From positions 69,301,227 to 69,365,226 of the forward strand of contig NC_081556.1 of NCBI RefSeq assembly GCF_963082655.1: a stretch of 64,000 nucleotides of DNA, read 5' to 3'. The stretch is from Stomoxys calcitrans (Eukaryota; Arthropoda; Insecta; Diptera; Muscidae). Both the position numbers and the translations under genes were made by a program. The notes under the pieces are model-generated. The model did no database searches and had not been told where the DNA came from. It worked only from the letters and a program-made list of their open reading frames with translations. Positions 35,395-46,859 of this stretch are shown piece by piece (position 1 is the stretch's first letter; each line of letters opens with the position of its first letter).

Positions 35395-35926
35395 GGATAG
35401 TGTTAGGCCCCTCAACATCCTCCTTCAATTTGGCCCAGGTCGGTTCCGATTTGGATATAGCTGCCATATAGACCGTTCTCTCGATTTAAGGTTTTGGTCC
35501 CATAAAAGGCGCATTTATTGTCCGATTTCGCCGAAATTTGGGACAGTGAGTTGTGTTAGGGCCTTCCACAACTTTCTTCAATTTGGCCCAGATTGGTGCA
35601 GATTTGGCACATTTATAATCCGATTTCGCTTAAATTTGACACAGTGACTTATGATAGGCTTTTCGACATCCTTGAGGTATATGGTTCAGATCGGTCTATA
35701 TTTGGATACGGCTACCAAAACCACCAATATTTTGTTCTACAATGACATGTACTTATTAGACCACTCAATATCCCTGCCAAGTGTAGTCCAAATCGGATCA
35801 TGCTGCTATGGAGGCACAAATTATGCATTTTTCACAGGATTATGACGAAAGGTGGTTTACATGTATTCCCGAGGTGGTGGGTATCCAAAGTTCGGCCTGG
35901 CCGAACTTACTGCCTTTTTACTTGTT
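35395..35926 (+). mobile_element. INE-1-like element, B subfamily, 3' part
   Basis: B units with GGATATAGCTGCCATATAGA and TTTGGCCCAGGTCGG, then the B 3' end: CCCGAGGTGGTGGGTATCC, a hairpin AGTTCGGCCTGGCCGAACT, and GCCTTTTTACTTGTT. The 5' end is missing. Confidence 0.75.
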
Positions 35927-36959
35927 TTATCAAACATATGGTCTGTAACCAGAGCGTAGATTGTTTGCTATTTGAAATAACACTTCTGCAAAAATGTTTA
36001 CTACTAACAGTTGTTTTTACTAAATTTTGATTTTTATTAAAATTTTTAATGAAATAAAAAAAGAGAATTAATTCAATTTGTGCGCCGCACAAACTAAACT
36101 AACGAGCGATTTAGGTGCCATGATTGTGTGATTTGACTTTTGAGACAATTAGAGTTGTTTGAAAGAAAAAACGTGTATCAATTTGCCAAGTACAGCTCAT
36201 TGACGATATTTAAACTCCAGAGTCATTTAAAATATAAACCATTTTATAGAGGCATGACACCGCATCAGTGGTGACGATTGAAGGATGAAGTGTAAATGTT
36301 TTAAAATAAATAATCTTTTGCACTGAAAAATATTTGATGTGAAATATGGTAGCTAATAAAATGAAAATAATCGCATATACTATTTCACTCGTTGAGTGCA
36401 ACTATAAAAGCCCCGTTATATTGAGCATCCACAGACTTTTTAGAGGTCAGCCTGCTGTTCTGGAATTGCAAACATTATATTGTTACAGCAGAACTACTGC
36501 TGTAACAGCTGCAAACATAACAATCAACAGTCAGTAAACAGTTGCTGTGTTTTATTTACCAGTCTAGCGGATTCGCTGGCTTATAGATAAGTAAAACTCT
36601 CTTCCCGCTAAATGCTTTATACTTTAGCGTTGGCAGCAAAACAAACAAACAAAACAAACAAAATAAGTCATTTAGATTTTAAATAAATATTTCTCGGACT
36701 TCACAAATGTGATTTTTCTAAAATCGTAAGCAATTTTGCCGCTTCAGAACGTTTAATTAGTGAATAAATATGTTGCGTTCTTCATCTTTCAGTTTTGTCA
36801 TTCAAATAGAATGATGGCACCATATCTTTTAATATAGGGCGATACTAAGCGGCGATAAGATAAACCGCTTTGCTAAACGGGGATATCATTCTTCTCCTTT
36901 CAAACTAGGAGAAAAAATCCGCTTAATAGGTAAATAAAACACCTCTTGTGTTTGCTTCT
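35927..36959. other. Unassigned intronic sequence
   Basis: Contains a TATA-box-like CTATAAAAGCCCC at about 36401 and a perfect 11 bp inverted repeat around a 5 bp loop at 36481-36507. No element or gene can be delimited. Confidence 0.35.
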
Positions 36960-37265
36960 ATTAGCTGACTTTTTATACCGACTTTTTATACCTATCGGTC
37001 TAAGAAATGGAATAGCTCCCAAAATATTTCGATATAGTCGATTTGTGAAATTCGTGTCCACTCTTTGCAGCATATAAATCGTTATGTTAGCAGTGGTGTT
37101 CTTTTTATAATGCATGTTTTGCTTGTTTACGCCGCGGGAAATGTGAAAGTGAGCCTCGTCACTGAAAAAAACTACAGCGTCTTCAGAAGGGTAGTCAATC
37201 AGCATTTCACATGCATTTTGACGGGCAAAATCGCGTTCAGTTAGCAGCTCGACGTTCTGATTCGA
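36960..37265 (-). pseudogene. Tc1/mariner-type transposase relic
   Basis: The minus strand reads LTERDFARQNACEML, then DAVVFFSDEAHFHISRGVNK, QNMHYKKN and MLQRVDTNFTNRL. FSDEAHF contains the second catalytic Asp of the DD(D/E) triad. Between QNMHY and the MLQRVD block about a third of the usual protein is missing, including the end of the catalytic core. N- and C-termini are also absent. An INE-1-like element abuts it at 37268. Confidence 0.75.
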
Positions 37266-37267
37266 AA

Positions 37268-37812
37268 TAGCCATGTCCATCAGTCCGTCCGTCTGTCGAA
37301 ATCACGATAGCGGTCGAACGCGTAAAGCTAGCCGCTTGAAATTTTGCACAGATACTTAATATTGATGTAGGTCGGTGGGGATTGGGACATATTGGTTCAG
37401 ATTTAGATATAGCTCCCATAAAAACCGATCTCCTGATTTGACTTCTTGAGCCCCTGGAAGCCGCAATTTTTGTACGATTTAGCTGAAATTTGCACTTGGT
37501 GTTCTGTTATGACTTCCAACAGCTGTGTCGAGTACGGTCCAAATCGGTCTATAACCTGATAAAGCTCTTATATAAACCGATCTCCCGATTTGACATTTGA
37601 AGCCCCTGGAAGCCGCAATTTTTGTCTGATTTGACCGAAATTTTGCACATGGTGCTCGGTTATGACTTCCAACAACTGCTTCAAGTACGGTGCAAAAAAC
37701 CATAAGATTATGATCTGCAACTTAACTTATTTCTTATAAACTTTTAGCAGAATCCATTGTGGTGGGTTCCCAAGATTCGTCCCGGCCGAACTTTGCACGC
37801 TTTTACATGTTT
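37268..37812 (+). mobile_element. INE-1-like element, 5' truncated
   Basis: Begins in the CCATGTCC, CGTCCGTCTGTCG block and has two units (AAACCGATCTCCCGATTTGA, TTCTGTTATGACTTCCAACA). It ends CCCGGCCGAACTTTGCACGC, TTTTACATG and TTT. Confidence 0.7.
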
Positions 37813-37998
37813 CTGTTCATGTTAAATGAATGTTTTTACTGTATTTTTTAATAAAAATATGATATTTTTAAAACATTTTACACTTTAGCTTTACATCGAA
37901 AGAATACATTCGCACTACTTCACTAGATCTTCTTAAAATCCCTTTTATTTGAACCGATGTGAAAGAAGATCGGAATTTTTGAATTTACATAACAAAAG

Positions 37999-39001
37999 AA
38001 CAAATAAGATCGCGTTAAGTTCGGTCGGGCCGAACCTTACATACCCTCCACCATTGATCGCATTTGTCGAGTTCTATGCGCGGTATCTCTTTTTAGACAA
38101 ACATAGAATATTGAATAAGAACTGTTATGCTATTGGAGTTATATCAAGTTATAGTCCGATTCGGACCACAAATGAATGCTGAACATTGTAGAAGTCATTG
38201 TGTAATATTTCAGTTCATTTGGATAAGAATTGCGCCATGTAGGGGCTCAAGAAGCAAAATCGGGAGATAGGTTTATATGGGAGCTGTATCAAGCTATTGA
38301 TCGATTCAGACCATAGTAGACACGTATGCTGAAGGTCATGAAAGAAGCCGTTGCACAAAATTTCAGCCAAATCGGATGAGAATTGCGCCCTCTAGAGGAT
38401 CAAGAAGTCAAGATCACAGATCGGTTTATATGGCAGCTATATCAGGTTCTATGTCGATTTAAGCCATAATTGGCATAGTTATTGGAAGTCATAATAAAAC
38501 ACCTCATGCAAAATTTTATCCAAATCGGATGAGAATTGCGCGCTCTGTTGGCTCAATAAGTCCAGATCCAAGATCGATTTATATGACAGTTAAACCAGAT
38601 TATGAACCGATTTAAATCATACTAAGCACAGTTGTTGGAAGTACTAACAAAACACGTTGTGCAAAATTTCATTCCAATCGGAGAAGAATTGCGCCTTTTA
38701 GAGGCTCAAGAAGTCAAGACCCAAGATCGGTTTATATGGCAGCTATATCAAAACATGGCCCGATATGACCCATTTAGAATCCCAACCGACCCACAATAAT
38801 AAGAAGTATTTGTGCAAAATTTCAAGCGGATAGGTTTACTCCTTCGAAAGTTAGCGTGCTTTCGAAAGACAGACGGACATGGCTAGATCGACTTGCCGAC
38901 CAAGAATATATATACTTTGTTGGGTCTTAGACGCATATTTCGAGATGTTACAATCAGAATGAAATTAGTATTCCCCCGTCCTATGGTGGAGGGTATAAAA
39001 A
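37999..39001 (-). mobile_element. INE-1-like element, A subfamily, complete
   Basis: Reverse orientation with both ends: AACAAATAAGATCGCGTTAA, hairpin TTCGGTCGGGCCGAA, ACATACCCTCCACCATTGAT, and closing CTATGGTGGAGGGTATAAAA. About four internal units of roughly 150 bp. It is more diverged than the copies at 21.5 and 56.3 kb. Confidence 0.8.
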
Positions 39002-39711
39002 GAGAAAAAATTTCACTGAAAAGGATGTTGCAAAATGTTGAATTTTTTAGCGACAACCCTATTAGTGTAGGGTAAAAATATGTTCTTTGTGATATAAGGA
39101 TGAAAGTTCTTCGTAGCGTCCGTTACAAATAAAGGTTTTGTTTTTTGAAAGGTTTAGAAATTGGGTGTATAAAAATATGTCCAGTTTCAATAATTAAATG
39201 ATGTTCACATAAGCAATCTTAAGGCAATCGAGAGATTGGTGATAGGCCTGCAAATTCCGCTTATTATAATGGATCGTTGTTTTAGTTTTGACACCCTTGC
39301 ACTTTCTATACTTGCAAAACCTATGGCATATATTGGTAGTTCATTAAGGGGAGCAAAATTGCACAAAGATGGTATAAAGTGAAAATGTTTAATATATTTG
39401 TTCAGAAGATATATTCGTACCAGTATATCTTAATTTGATGTCCATTTCTATGAGATGATACCGCCCAGGTTATAAGTCGAGTCTATCGACCTTGCCGAAT
39501 ACAAAATGTGGAAAAGCCCCTATGGCCATTATAGTTCACAAAACCTTCAAATTTGCAGATAAAATTCCGTTTAGGAACTGGATGGAGACATACCATTGAC
39601 TCAATGATAATGGAATTCTTTTATGTCATAATGTCATTCAATATCGACAGTAAGAAAAAAGTTAAAGATTAGAGTAGACGAAAAACAAGTTTTCAAAAAC
39701 TTCAAAATAGT
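39002..39711. other. Unique intronic sequence
   Basis: Lies between two mobile-element remnants in the dpr12 intron, about 0.4 kb or more on the 3' side of the exon at 40084. No coding or repeat signal seen. Confidence 0.4.
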
Positions 39712-39841
39712 CTTTTTTAAAGCGATCTGGATGGTTCAACGGTAGGAACTAGAATTCATCTTCCTTCTCCGGTTCCAGTGGTATCACAATGGGCGACATT
39801 TAAGTGAGTCTAATGAGAGACTGCCACTTAAACCTAACCTA
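39712..39841 (+). mobile_element. LINE family 1 3' UTR fragment
   Basis: TTAAAGCGATCTGGATGGTT, CAACGGTAGGAACTAGA and GGTATCACAATGGGCG match the family 1 end, finishing TTAAACCTAACCTAAG. It lies about 240 bp from the donor of the dpr12 exon at 40084-40218. Confidence 0.75.
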
Positions 39842-40083
39842 AGCGTCGTCCACTTATCGCGTAAAGATTTTTTTTGTGTTGTGATTCTTGGTATCACCAA
39901 AGAAGATTCTATTAAATTTTCTCTTGGGTGCATTGCAGGTATACAACAGGAACTTCTGGACACTGTACATACAAACATTCTAAGTTACTGATGATAGCGT
40001 TTTAATTTTTATTTTTTTTTTTTTGTATTTGAAGTAAAATAAGTTCTTGACATTATTTTACTGATAATAAATAATTCACTTAC

Positions 40084-40218
40084 CTTTTCTATTATGCAAA
40101 CCAGATTGATTGTTGATCCCATGTCGACATGCAATTCACCAGAGCCCAATATAAATGCTTCTGGTACAACCACTTGGAGATTAACAAAATGCGATATGAT
40201 GCCAGTGGGGGTTGAAAC
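40084..40218 (-). CDS. dpr12: dpr12-like gene, exon linking Ig domains 1 and 2
   Basis: This exon encodes 45 codons, beginning VSTPTGIISHFVNLQVVVPE and ending INLVCIIEK. It continues from YECQ in the exon at 50693-50860: the last strand of Ig 1, the interdomain linker with the family-typical VVVPEA, and the first Cys of Ig 2 (LVC). The acceptor reads CTTCCAG on the minus strand and the donor GTAAGTG. The length is 135 bp, phase 0 at both sides. The exon sits between introns of 10,474 bp and 9,749 bp, both filled with transposons. No stop or frameshift is seen, so it appears to be under coding constraint. Confidence 0.93.
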
Positions 40219-40403
40219 CTGGAAGTAAATAAAAATAAAAATTGTATGGATGCAGCTCAAATTTAAGCATTATAACTAAAAACAAAACAAGTACTCTTTA
40301 GTGAAATCCTTATTTCTGGTGAACTCGCTTTAGTGAAAAATCATTTAATTGAAAACACCGAAAACGTATAAGTTAAAAGGATATTACAATGGATAACTAT
40401 TGT

Positions 40404-40774
40404 ATTATTATACTCACCATCATAGGATGGGGGTATACTAATCTAGCCAATCCGTTTGTAACACCTCGTAACTCGTAAATCGGTCCATAACATGATACAG
40501 CTTCCACAAAAACCGATCTCCAAACCTGACTTCTTGAGCCCTTAGAAACCCCAATTTTTGACCGATTTGGCTGAAATTTTGCTTATGGTGTTCTTTTCTA
40601 TCGCTCCCATATAAACCGGTCTTTCGATTCCTTGTTCTTTTCCTTGTTCTTTTCCTAGAAGCTTTAATTTTTGCTATTTTCACAGAAGTTTGGTATATAG
40701 AATAAAATTATGCCCTTAAACTAAATTTATTTTGTAATTATTTTTTAGCAGACTTTAGCACACTTTTACTTGTT
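40404..40774 (+). mobile_element. INE-1-like element, internally shortened
   Basis: The 5' end is decayed (TACTCACCATCATAGGATGG, GGGTATACTAATCTAG). One or two units follow and the 3' end is TTTAGCACACTTTTACTTG and TT. The CCGTCCGT microsatellite and most units are missing. Confidence 0.6.
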
Positions 40775-40889
40775 ATCATTTCATGTGGGTACTACAATTG
40801 TGTTACCTCCAACTATTGGACAGCAGCGATAAACATATTTTGAGTCAATCATAGCAGAAGCTGCAGTGAATATTTACCTGCGCAGGTCA

Positions 40890-41330
40890 ACAGATATTTA
40901 GGTACGTTGCAACCCAAAACACACTTGGTAGTATGTGGGATAAAGACCATAAATCGGAAGATCGGACTGTTTGGCAGCTTTAAGCGTAGAAATACCACTG
41001 GAGATGGACGAACATAGATTCGGATCATTACCTTGTTGCAAAACCCACCTGCCAGTATATGGGATTAAGACCATAAATCGGAACACCACACTGTTTGGCA
41101 GCATTAAGCGTAGAAAGACCTCTAGAGATGGGCATGGCTTTGTGCATGACGGAAAAAGTGCGACCTGACATAATACGGAAGCTGGAAGTTGAAAATCTGA
41201 AACAAAGCAGATGGCAACGGCATACTCTACTCAACGGTCCACCCGGTACTTGTGTAAGGATTGGACCTATGTGTCGGATCGCTCATTGTTAAATGCCCCT
41301 TCGATTTCAATGCATTCCGCCAGTGTGAAC
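40890..41330 (+). pseudogene. Possible LINE endonuclease end with a tandem duplication
   Basis: NIDSDHYLVAK resembles the SDHYLV motif at the end of RTE-type endonucleases. A segment containing ATAAATCGG, CTGTTTGGCAGC and AAGCGTAGAAA appears twice, about 122 bp apart (about 40930 and 41055). The frame is broken and the assignment is weak. Confidence 0.35.
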
Positions 41331-41360
41331 GTCTTAGTTTCGAAGGATTCTTCTATTATA

Positions 41361-41592
41361 CAGGGTGGCTGATGAATATTGCTACAATGATGAATATTGC
41401 TACATTTTTTTTTCGGTGTATGGAATACATTTTTCTTTTATTCATGTTAAATTAAATTATTAAATTAATTATTAAATTATTATTAATTAAATTAATTAAT
41501 TAATTAATTAAATTAATTATTAAATTATTATTATTAAATAGAAAAAAAGTTATTACATTTTTTTTTGGTAGCGGCTTTCATCAGCCACCCTG
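41361..41592. mobile_element. 232 bp MITE with CAGGGTGGCTGATGAA termini
   Basis: Left end CAGGGTGGCTGATGAA; right end TTCATCAGCCACCCTG is its exact reverse complement. TA flanks both sides (41359-41360, 41593-41594), as for Tc1/mariner-type elements. The interior is almost only TTAAT-type microsatellite (41440-41540). It inserted in LINE family 2. Confidence 0.85.
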
Positions 41593-41594
41593 TA

Positions 41595-43700
41595 TGCAAA
41601 TTGTCGTGCAGGGCGGTCTCCACCGACCTTCCCTTGACACAGAAAAGCTGTTTGTATTTGAGCAGTTCGGTGGATGTACTATGCTTAATCGTGGTACGCA
41701 CAAAACGTTCCAAGATTATGAGTAGAAAGGACGTTAGACTTATAGGTCTGTAGACCTTTTGTGTCGCATAACTTGCTGGGCTGGTATATATAACAACTTC
41801 CCTCCTGCCAGGCTTTCGGAGCATATGCAAGTCCTAGGTACGCTCTGAAAATAGCGGCCAGATGGGGTGCCTGATAGGTGGCCCCCTTCTGTAGTAACGC
41901 CAGAAATATTCCGTTAGGTCCGAGTGACTTATATGGTTGGAAGCTCCTCAAGGCATCCTTCACCATAATTTCCGAAATCTATCAACCTCATTATGCCAAG
42001 ATTTCGGTGTCTCCGTGAGTCCCGTCGTATCCCGTCCCGTCGTATTGTGATTAGTGTTCAATTCTGGCAGGGTTTGGTCCCGCTTATGTGGTGAGAGTTT
42101 GCATCGCACACTAATAGCATCTTATTTCCTGTTTGTTTCGCCTTCCTCACCAGCAGCTGCAGCTACGAAGTAGTTGGTCGTTGTCGCAGAGTCGAAAAAC
42201 AGATAAAGTGATGCCAGGTGAACTCCACCGTCTCCCTGTCTAATCACTGTTGCATCCGACGTTGACAACCCTTGTAAAAATTTGTAATTAAAATATGTTT
42301 GACAAATAACTCGGGTACTCGGACGATATGGCTCAGTCCAGAAACTTTGTTCCGGCTCCTGAATTAAGGCAATATAAATATTGTCCTTGCTGTTTTTCAC
42401 CATCAGGCCGTGAGTAGCAGTCTTGCTCTGATAAATGTTTATCTGGCCTCATTGGTCCTTCAGTAAATGTCACTGCACTACCTGATGTTTAAATATTAGG
42501 ATCTTTGTCTTCCGAATCTTGAGAAAGTTGGTAATGGTTACTTTGTCGGGTCCCTGTTTGGTAGGCTGTATTGAGTCTACCGTCCCTGCACTGCCTGATT
42601 TTCCAATATTAGGATCTTTGCCTATCCAAGTCTTCCAAATCTTGAGTAAATGGGCTTCTTGAGTGTTTTTGATGGTCTCATCATCTGCTCCCTGTTCGTT
42701 AGGCTGTATTGACTGTCACTGCACTGCCAGATGTTTTAATATTAGTATCTTCGCCTATCCTAATCTTCCAAATATTGAGATAGTCGGTGATGGTTCCATT
42801 TTCGGGTCCCTGTTCGTTAGGCTGCGTTGAGTTTATCATCCCTTGCTTATCAAAGTTTTCCAGTGTTTAGACAGTCGGTTATTGTCTCGTCGTCGTAGTA
42901 CGCCATGCTATCAGCCTTAGCCAAACTTGTCACGGAGTCATTAGCAACTGCAATGACAGTCCCTCTTCTTTCTCCTCCCTAAGGAAGACCTCCCATTTCT
43001 CCACGACCAAATCATGGTTTTGTTTGTTTAAGACTTCCATCATGCGTTTCGTCACTGGGGAGAGTGGATATTTCCAACCAGTTTTTTGACAGTAGCAATA
43101 CCTTCTGCTGACGCAAAGCGTAGCGTTAAAATGTCTCCTCTATACCCGCAGCTCAAAATTTGTATGGGTGGACGCCCTTCAGAGTTCAGATGCAGATGCT
43201 CCAGTTGGGACCGATGATTTGGTGGAATCCTACCGGATGCATTGCCAATATCGATGAGTGCATACATCAGGTCATCTCTGTTGTGTTTCCTTGCCACTCT
43301 GGCGTATTGTGCTCTTCGGGAGATTTGATTCTCTTTCCGGCTTCCGTAGAAGTGCTGGGATGTCAATTCAATCCTTTTCAGCATTCTGCATTTTCGTCCG
43401 ATTGCACTGCCCGTGCATACTCGTCTGTCCCCTTCGTCGTGCCCCGGATTGCTTTCTCGGTCTTCTTGTTAGCTTAGTAAAGCTCTCGCTCACTTTTGCC
43501 GTCGTCCCGCTGTCCTCATCTCTCGATTATTGTTACATTGACACTGTCGCCTTCCTAACCAGCAGCTGCAGGTTAGGAAGGCGACGCCGTTTGAATCGGA
43601 AACACCACTTTTACATAAAGGATGGGGACGAACTGCGCATCCCTCTTTCACACAGATTTAGATATATATTGAGGCTTAGTAAGGTTTATCGATAAGGCAG
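41595..43700 (-). mobile_element. LINE family 2, reverse-oriented copy
   Basis: The minus strand contains ORF1 (about 43500-42450), endonuclease start (42403 downward, with IYIALIQEPE keeping the LIQEP glutamate) and RT fingers. RT reads QPYKSLGPNGIFLALLQKG, then VYRPISLTSFLLIILERFV and GRSVETALHDN. It is cut at the MITE border. ORF1 core residues YARVARKHNRDDLMYALIDI and GDILTLRFASAEGIATVKKL match the copy at 52.5 kb. The C-terminal ORF1 part (42450-42960) consists of tandem repeats. Dead by frameshifts. Confidence 0.75.
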
Positions 43701-43781
43701 AACGATGGACTTTATCGACAGCGAATATTTAAGCGATTAAAAACAAATTTTATTTTATTCCTTGGTTAATGCAAACATCCA

Positions 43782-44142
43782 GATCCGGACCATGAGAAGA
43801 CGAGGCAATTATTGAAAAGAAGTAAGAGGGAGGTCAGTATATGTAGCTTTCAGTATCAAACAGGACACATAGGACTACGAGCTCACTTAAGCAAATTCGG
43901 TGCAGCAAGCAATCTGCATTAAAGTGGGGACATAAAGCTAGACGTGAAACCTCATTGGGGCATGGTATGGATAATTAGGGACTTTGTGGCACCGAATCCC
44001 CGACTTAGGTTTTCTTTTTCGGTGTTACTATTTTATTATTATTTAGAGCGCACAACAAGCCGATTACAGGCTCAGGTGTATGTTCATAGTGGCATCGGGC
44101 GGAATAATATCTGCACCCACTTTTTAGCTTAACTTATCCTAA
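43782..44142 (+). mobile_element. LINE family 2 C-terminus and 3' UTR fragment
   Basis: CCATGAGAAGACGAGGCAAT, GGACACATAGGACTACGAGC and CAACAAGCCGATTACAGG match the family 2 end near 54280-54960. The tail is decayed (CTTAACTTATCCTAAT). The CCHC region is deleted. Confidence 0.75.
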
Positions 44143-44732
44143 TGCAAACAATAATGAACTGGAAGTACCCAGAAATTTTGAGAAATAATAAGTACAAGTT
44201 TCTAAATGTCCTTTAATGCTTAATTCAACTTGTAATCGAATATACATACGTTTGTAGTCTTAAAGATGTGTATGTTTAAGCATACATTTTCGTGACATTT
44301 AAAGGGAAAACTTCATGACCATATCCGGTGTACATTTCAATGAAACATTTGGTTTGGTTTTGCCGTCTGCTAGTGTGCATTTAAAATAAAAAATGAGTCG
44401 GATAAAAATGCTTCACTTACTCTAAAAAGGAAATAAAAAATTCATTTGCATATTTTCAAATTTGTATACTCCTTTAATTTGTCAACGTCAGCTCGGATTA
44501 TCTGAGGCAAGTTATTTGGTATTGCATTGTCGGAGGTTGGTCAGACATGTGTCTTGACCAAATGTTTTACGGTATCCTTTGCATGTAAGAAGCAATATTC
44601 CAATTTCATTCATGCTTGATGTAAAGGGTGGTCTATCTAGCAGTGGCATTTGAATGCAGAGGCTGAAACGCGAAAAAAAATTTACAGCATGAGCTACAGC
44701 AAGCCTATCCCTGGCCACCATATAAATAAAGC
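44143..44732. other. Unique intronic sequence
   Basis: AT-rich; no coding or repeat signal recognised. It lies in the 10.5 kb dpr12 intron. Confidence 0.4.
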
Positions 44733-46400
44733 TTTTTATAGCCACCACCGTAGGATAGGGGGTATATTCATTCCTTTTGCAATAAGTCGAAATATCAATT
44801 TCCGCCCTAAAAAGGTATATATATTTCGGATCGTCGTTAAATTCTAAGACGATTTAACGACGTCCATGTGTCTGTCCGTCTGTTTTAATTACTCTACAGC
44901 CTTAAAAACTTGAGATATAGAGCTGAAATTTGGCACAGATAAGTTTTTCTGATGCACGCTAGTTAAGTTCCTGAACGGGCTAAATCGAACCATATTTGGA
45001 TATAGCTGCTATATAGACCGATCTGCCGATAAAGGGTTTAATGCCCATAAATGCTTTATCTGTTTAGCCGATTTTGCTGAAATTTGAATCAGTGAGTAGT
45101 TAAAGGCTTCCCAAAATCTGACCGAAATATGGTTCAGATCAGACTATAAAATGATATAGTTGCCATATAGACCGATCTGCCGATAAAGGGTCTGATGCCC
45201 AAGAAAGCTTTATTTATTACCCAATTTGAATTTGAAATAGTGGGTTATTTTAGGCCTCCCGATATCTGACCTAAATATGGTTTAGATTAGACTATAAATA
45301 GATAGAGCTGCCATATAGACCGATTTCCCGATAAAGGGTCTGAAACCCATAAAAGCTTTATTTTTTACTCGATTTCACTCAAATTTGAAAAAAGTGAGTA
45401 ATTTTATGCCTCCTATCATCTGACCCAAGTATAGTTCAGATCGGACTATATTTAGATATAGCTGCCATATAGACCGATCCCCCGATTAATGGTCTGAAAT
45501 ACATAAAAGCTTTATTTTTTACCCGATTTATCTCAAAGCCTCCCTTACCTAAATATGCTATAGATCGCACTATATTTGGATTTGGCTGCCATATAGACCG
45601 ATATCCCGATAAAGGGTCTAAAGTCCATAAAAGCTTTATGTTTTATCTAATTTCTCTGAAATTTGAAACATTGAGATGTTTTAGGCCTCTCAACATTTGA
45701 CCCAAATATGGTTCAGATTTGACAATATCTAGATATAGCTGACATATTGACCGATCTCCCGATAAAGGGCCTGAAATCCATAAAAGCTTTATTTATTAAC
45801 CGATTTCGCTGAAATTTGTAATAATGAATAGTTTTAGGCTACCCAATGTCGGACCCAAATATGGTTCGGAACGGACTATATATATTAGATATTGCTGCCA
45901 TATAGACCAATCTGCCGATAAAGGGTCCGAATTCCATAAAAGCTTTATTTCTTACCCGATTTCGCCGAAATTTGAAGCAGTGAGGTGTTTTGAGGCTCCC
46001 GATATCCGACTTTAATATGATTCAGATCGGACTATATTAAGATATAGCTGTCAAATAGACCGATCTGTCTATAAAGGATCTGAAGCCCATAAAATCTTCA
46101 TTTTTTCCGACTTCGCCGAAATTTGAAATAGTGAGTTCTTGTTAGCCTCCCCACATCCGCCCCAAATATGGGTCAGATCAGACTATATAGATATAGCTGT
46201 CATAGAGGCCAATAGTTTTTTTTTTTTTGAAAAATCAGTGCATCTTCATTTTTTCTGACTTTGCCGAAATTTGAAATAGTGAGTTCTTGTTAGCGTCCCG
46301 ACATCCGCCCCAAATATGGGTCAGATCAGACTATATAGATATAGCTGTCATAAAGGCCGATAGTTTTTTTTTTTTTTTTTTGAAAAATCAGTGCATGGGT
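44733..46400 (+). mobile_element. INE-1-like element, B subfamily, ten-unit array
   Basis: The 5' end is TATAGCCACCACCGTAGGAT, GGGGGTATATTCATTCC and TCCATGTGTCTGTCCGTCTG. Ten units follow at about 150 bp spacing, marked by GCTGCCATATAGACCGAT-like cores near 45005, 45160, 45307, 45462, 45585, 45737, 45892, 46047, 46195 and 46343. The last two units are near-identical and contain poly-T runs of different length. The family's 3' hairpin and tail are absent. Confidence 0.8.
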
Positions 46401-46859
46401 TAATTTTTTCTATTTTATTGTAGAAATGTTAAAAGGCCTTCTGGAGACCTTTTTAATTTTTTAATAAAAATTCTTCCCGAAATTTGAGATTGTCTTTCGG
46501 CTTCAGTTCACGTGGGTGTGGAAAGAATTCGTAAACCTGGTGTAATTTTCGATTTGTTACACAGTTACACAGCTTGTTGTTCATAGTACTTATAGTTCTG
46601 AACTTTAGCACAAATCTTATGTGACATCTCAACCCCTAGCTACCAAGCAGCCGTTCACTGTATGCCAGTTTCCTTTCCTCAGCAATATCCCATCAAACAA
46701 ATTCGAATTCACCATTCCGGTAGTACAATTCTTATTATTTTTCCGTCATCCTGACAAGCTATGCTTGTCTACATTGACATTGAAACAATCTCTCATTTTT
46801 GTGTTACAATCGTTTGGTTTTAAAAGCCTAACTCAAAAACAATGAGATACCAAAGATTT

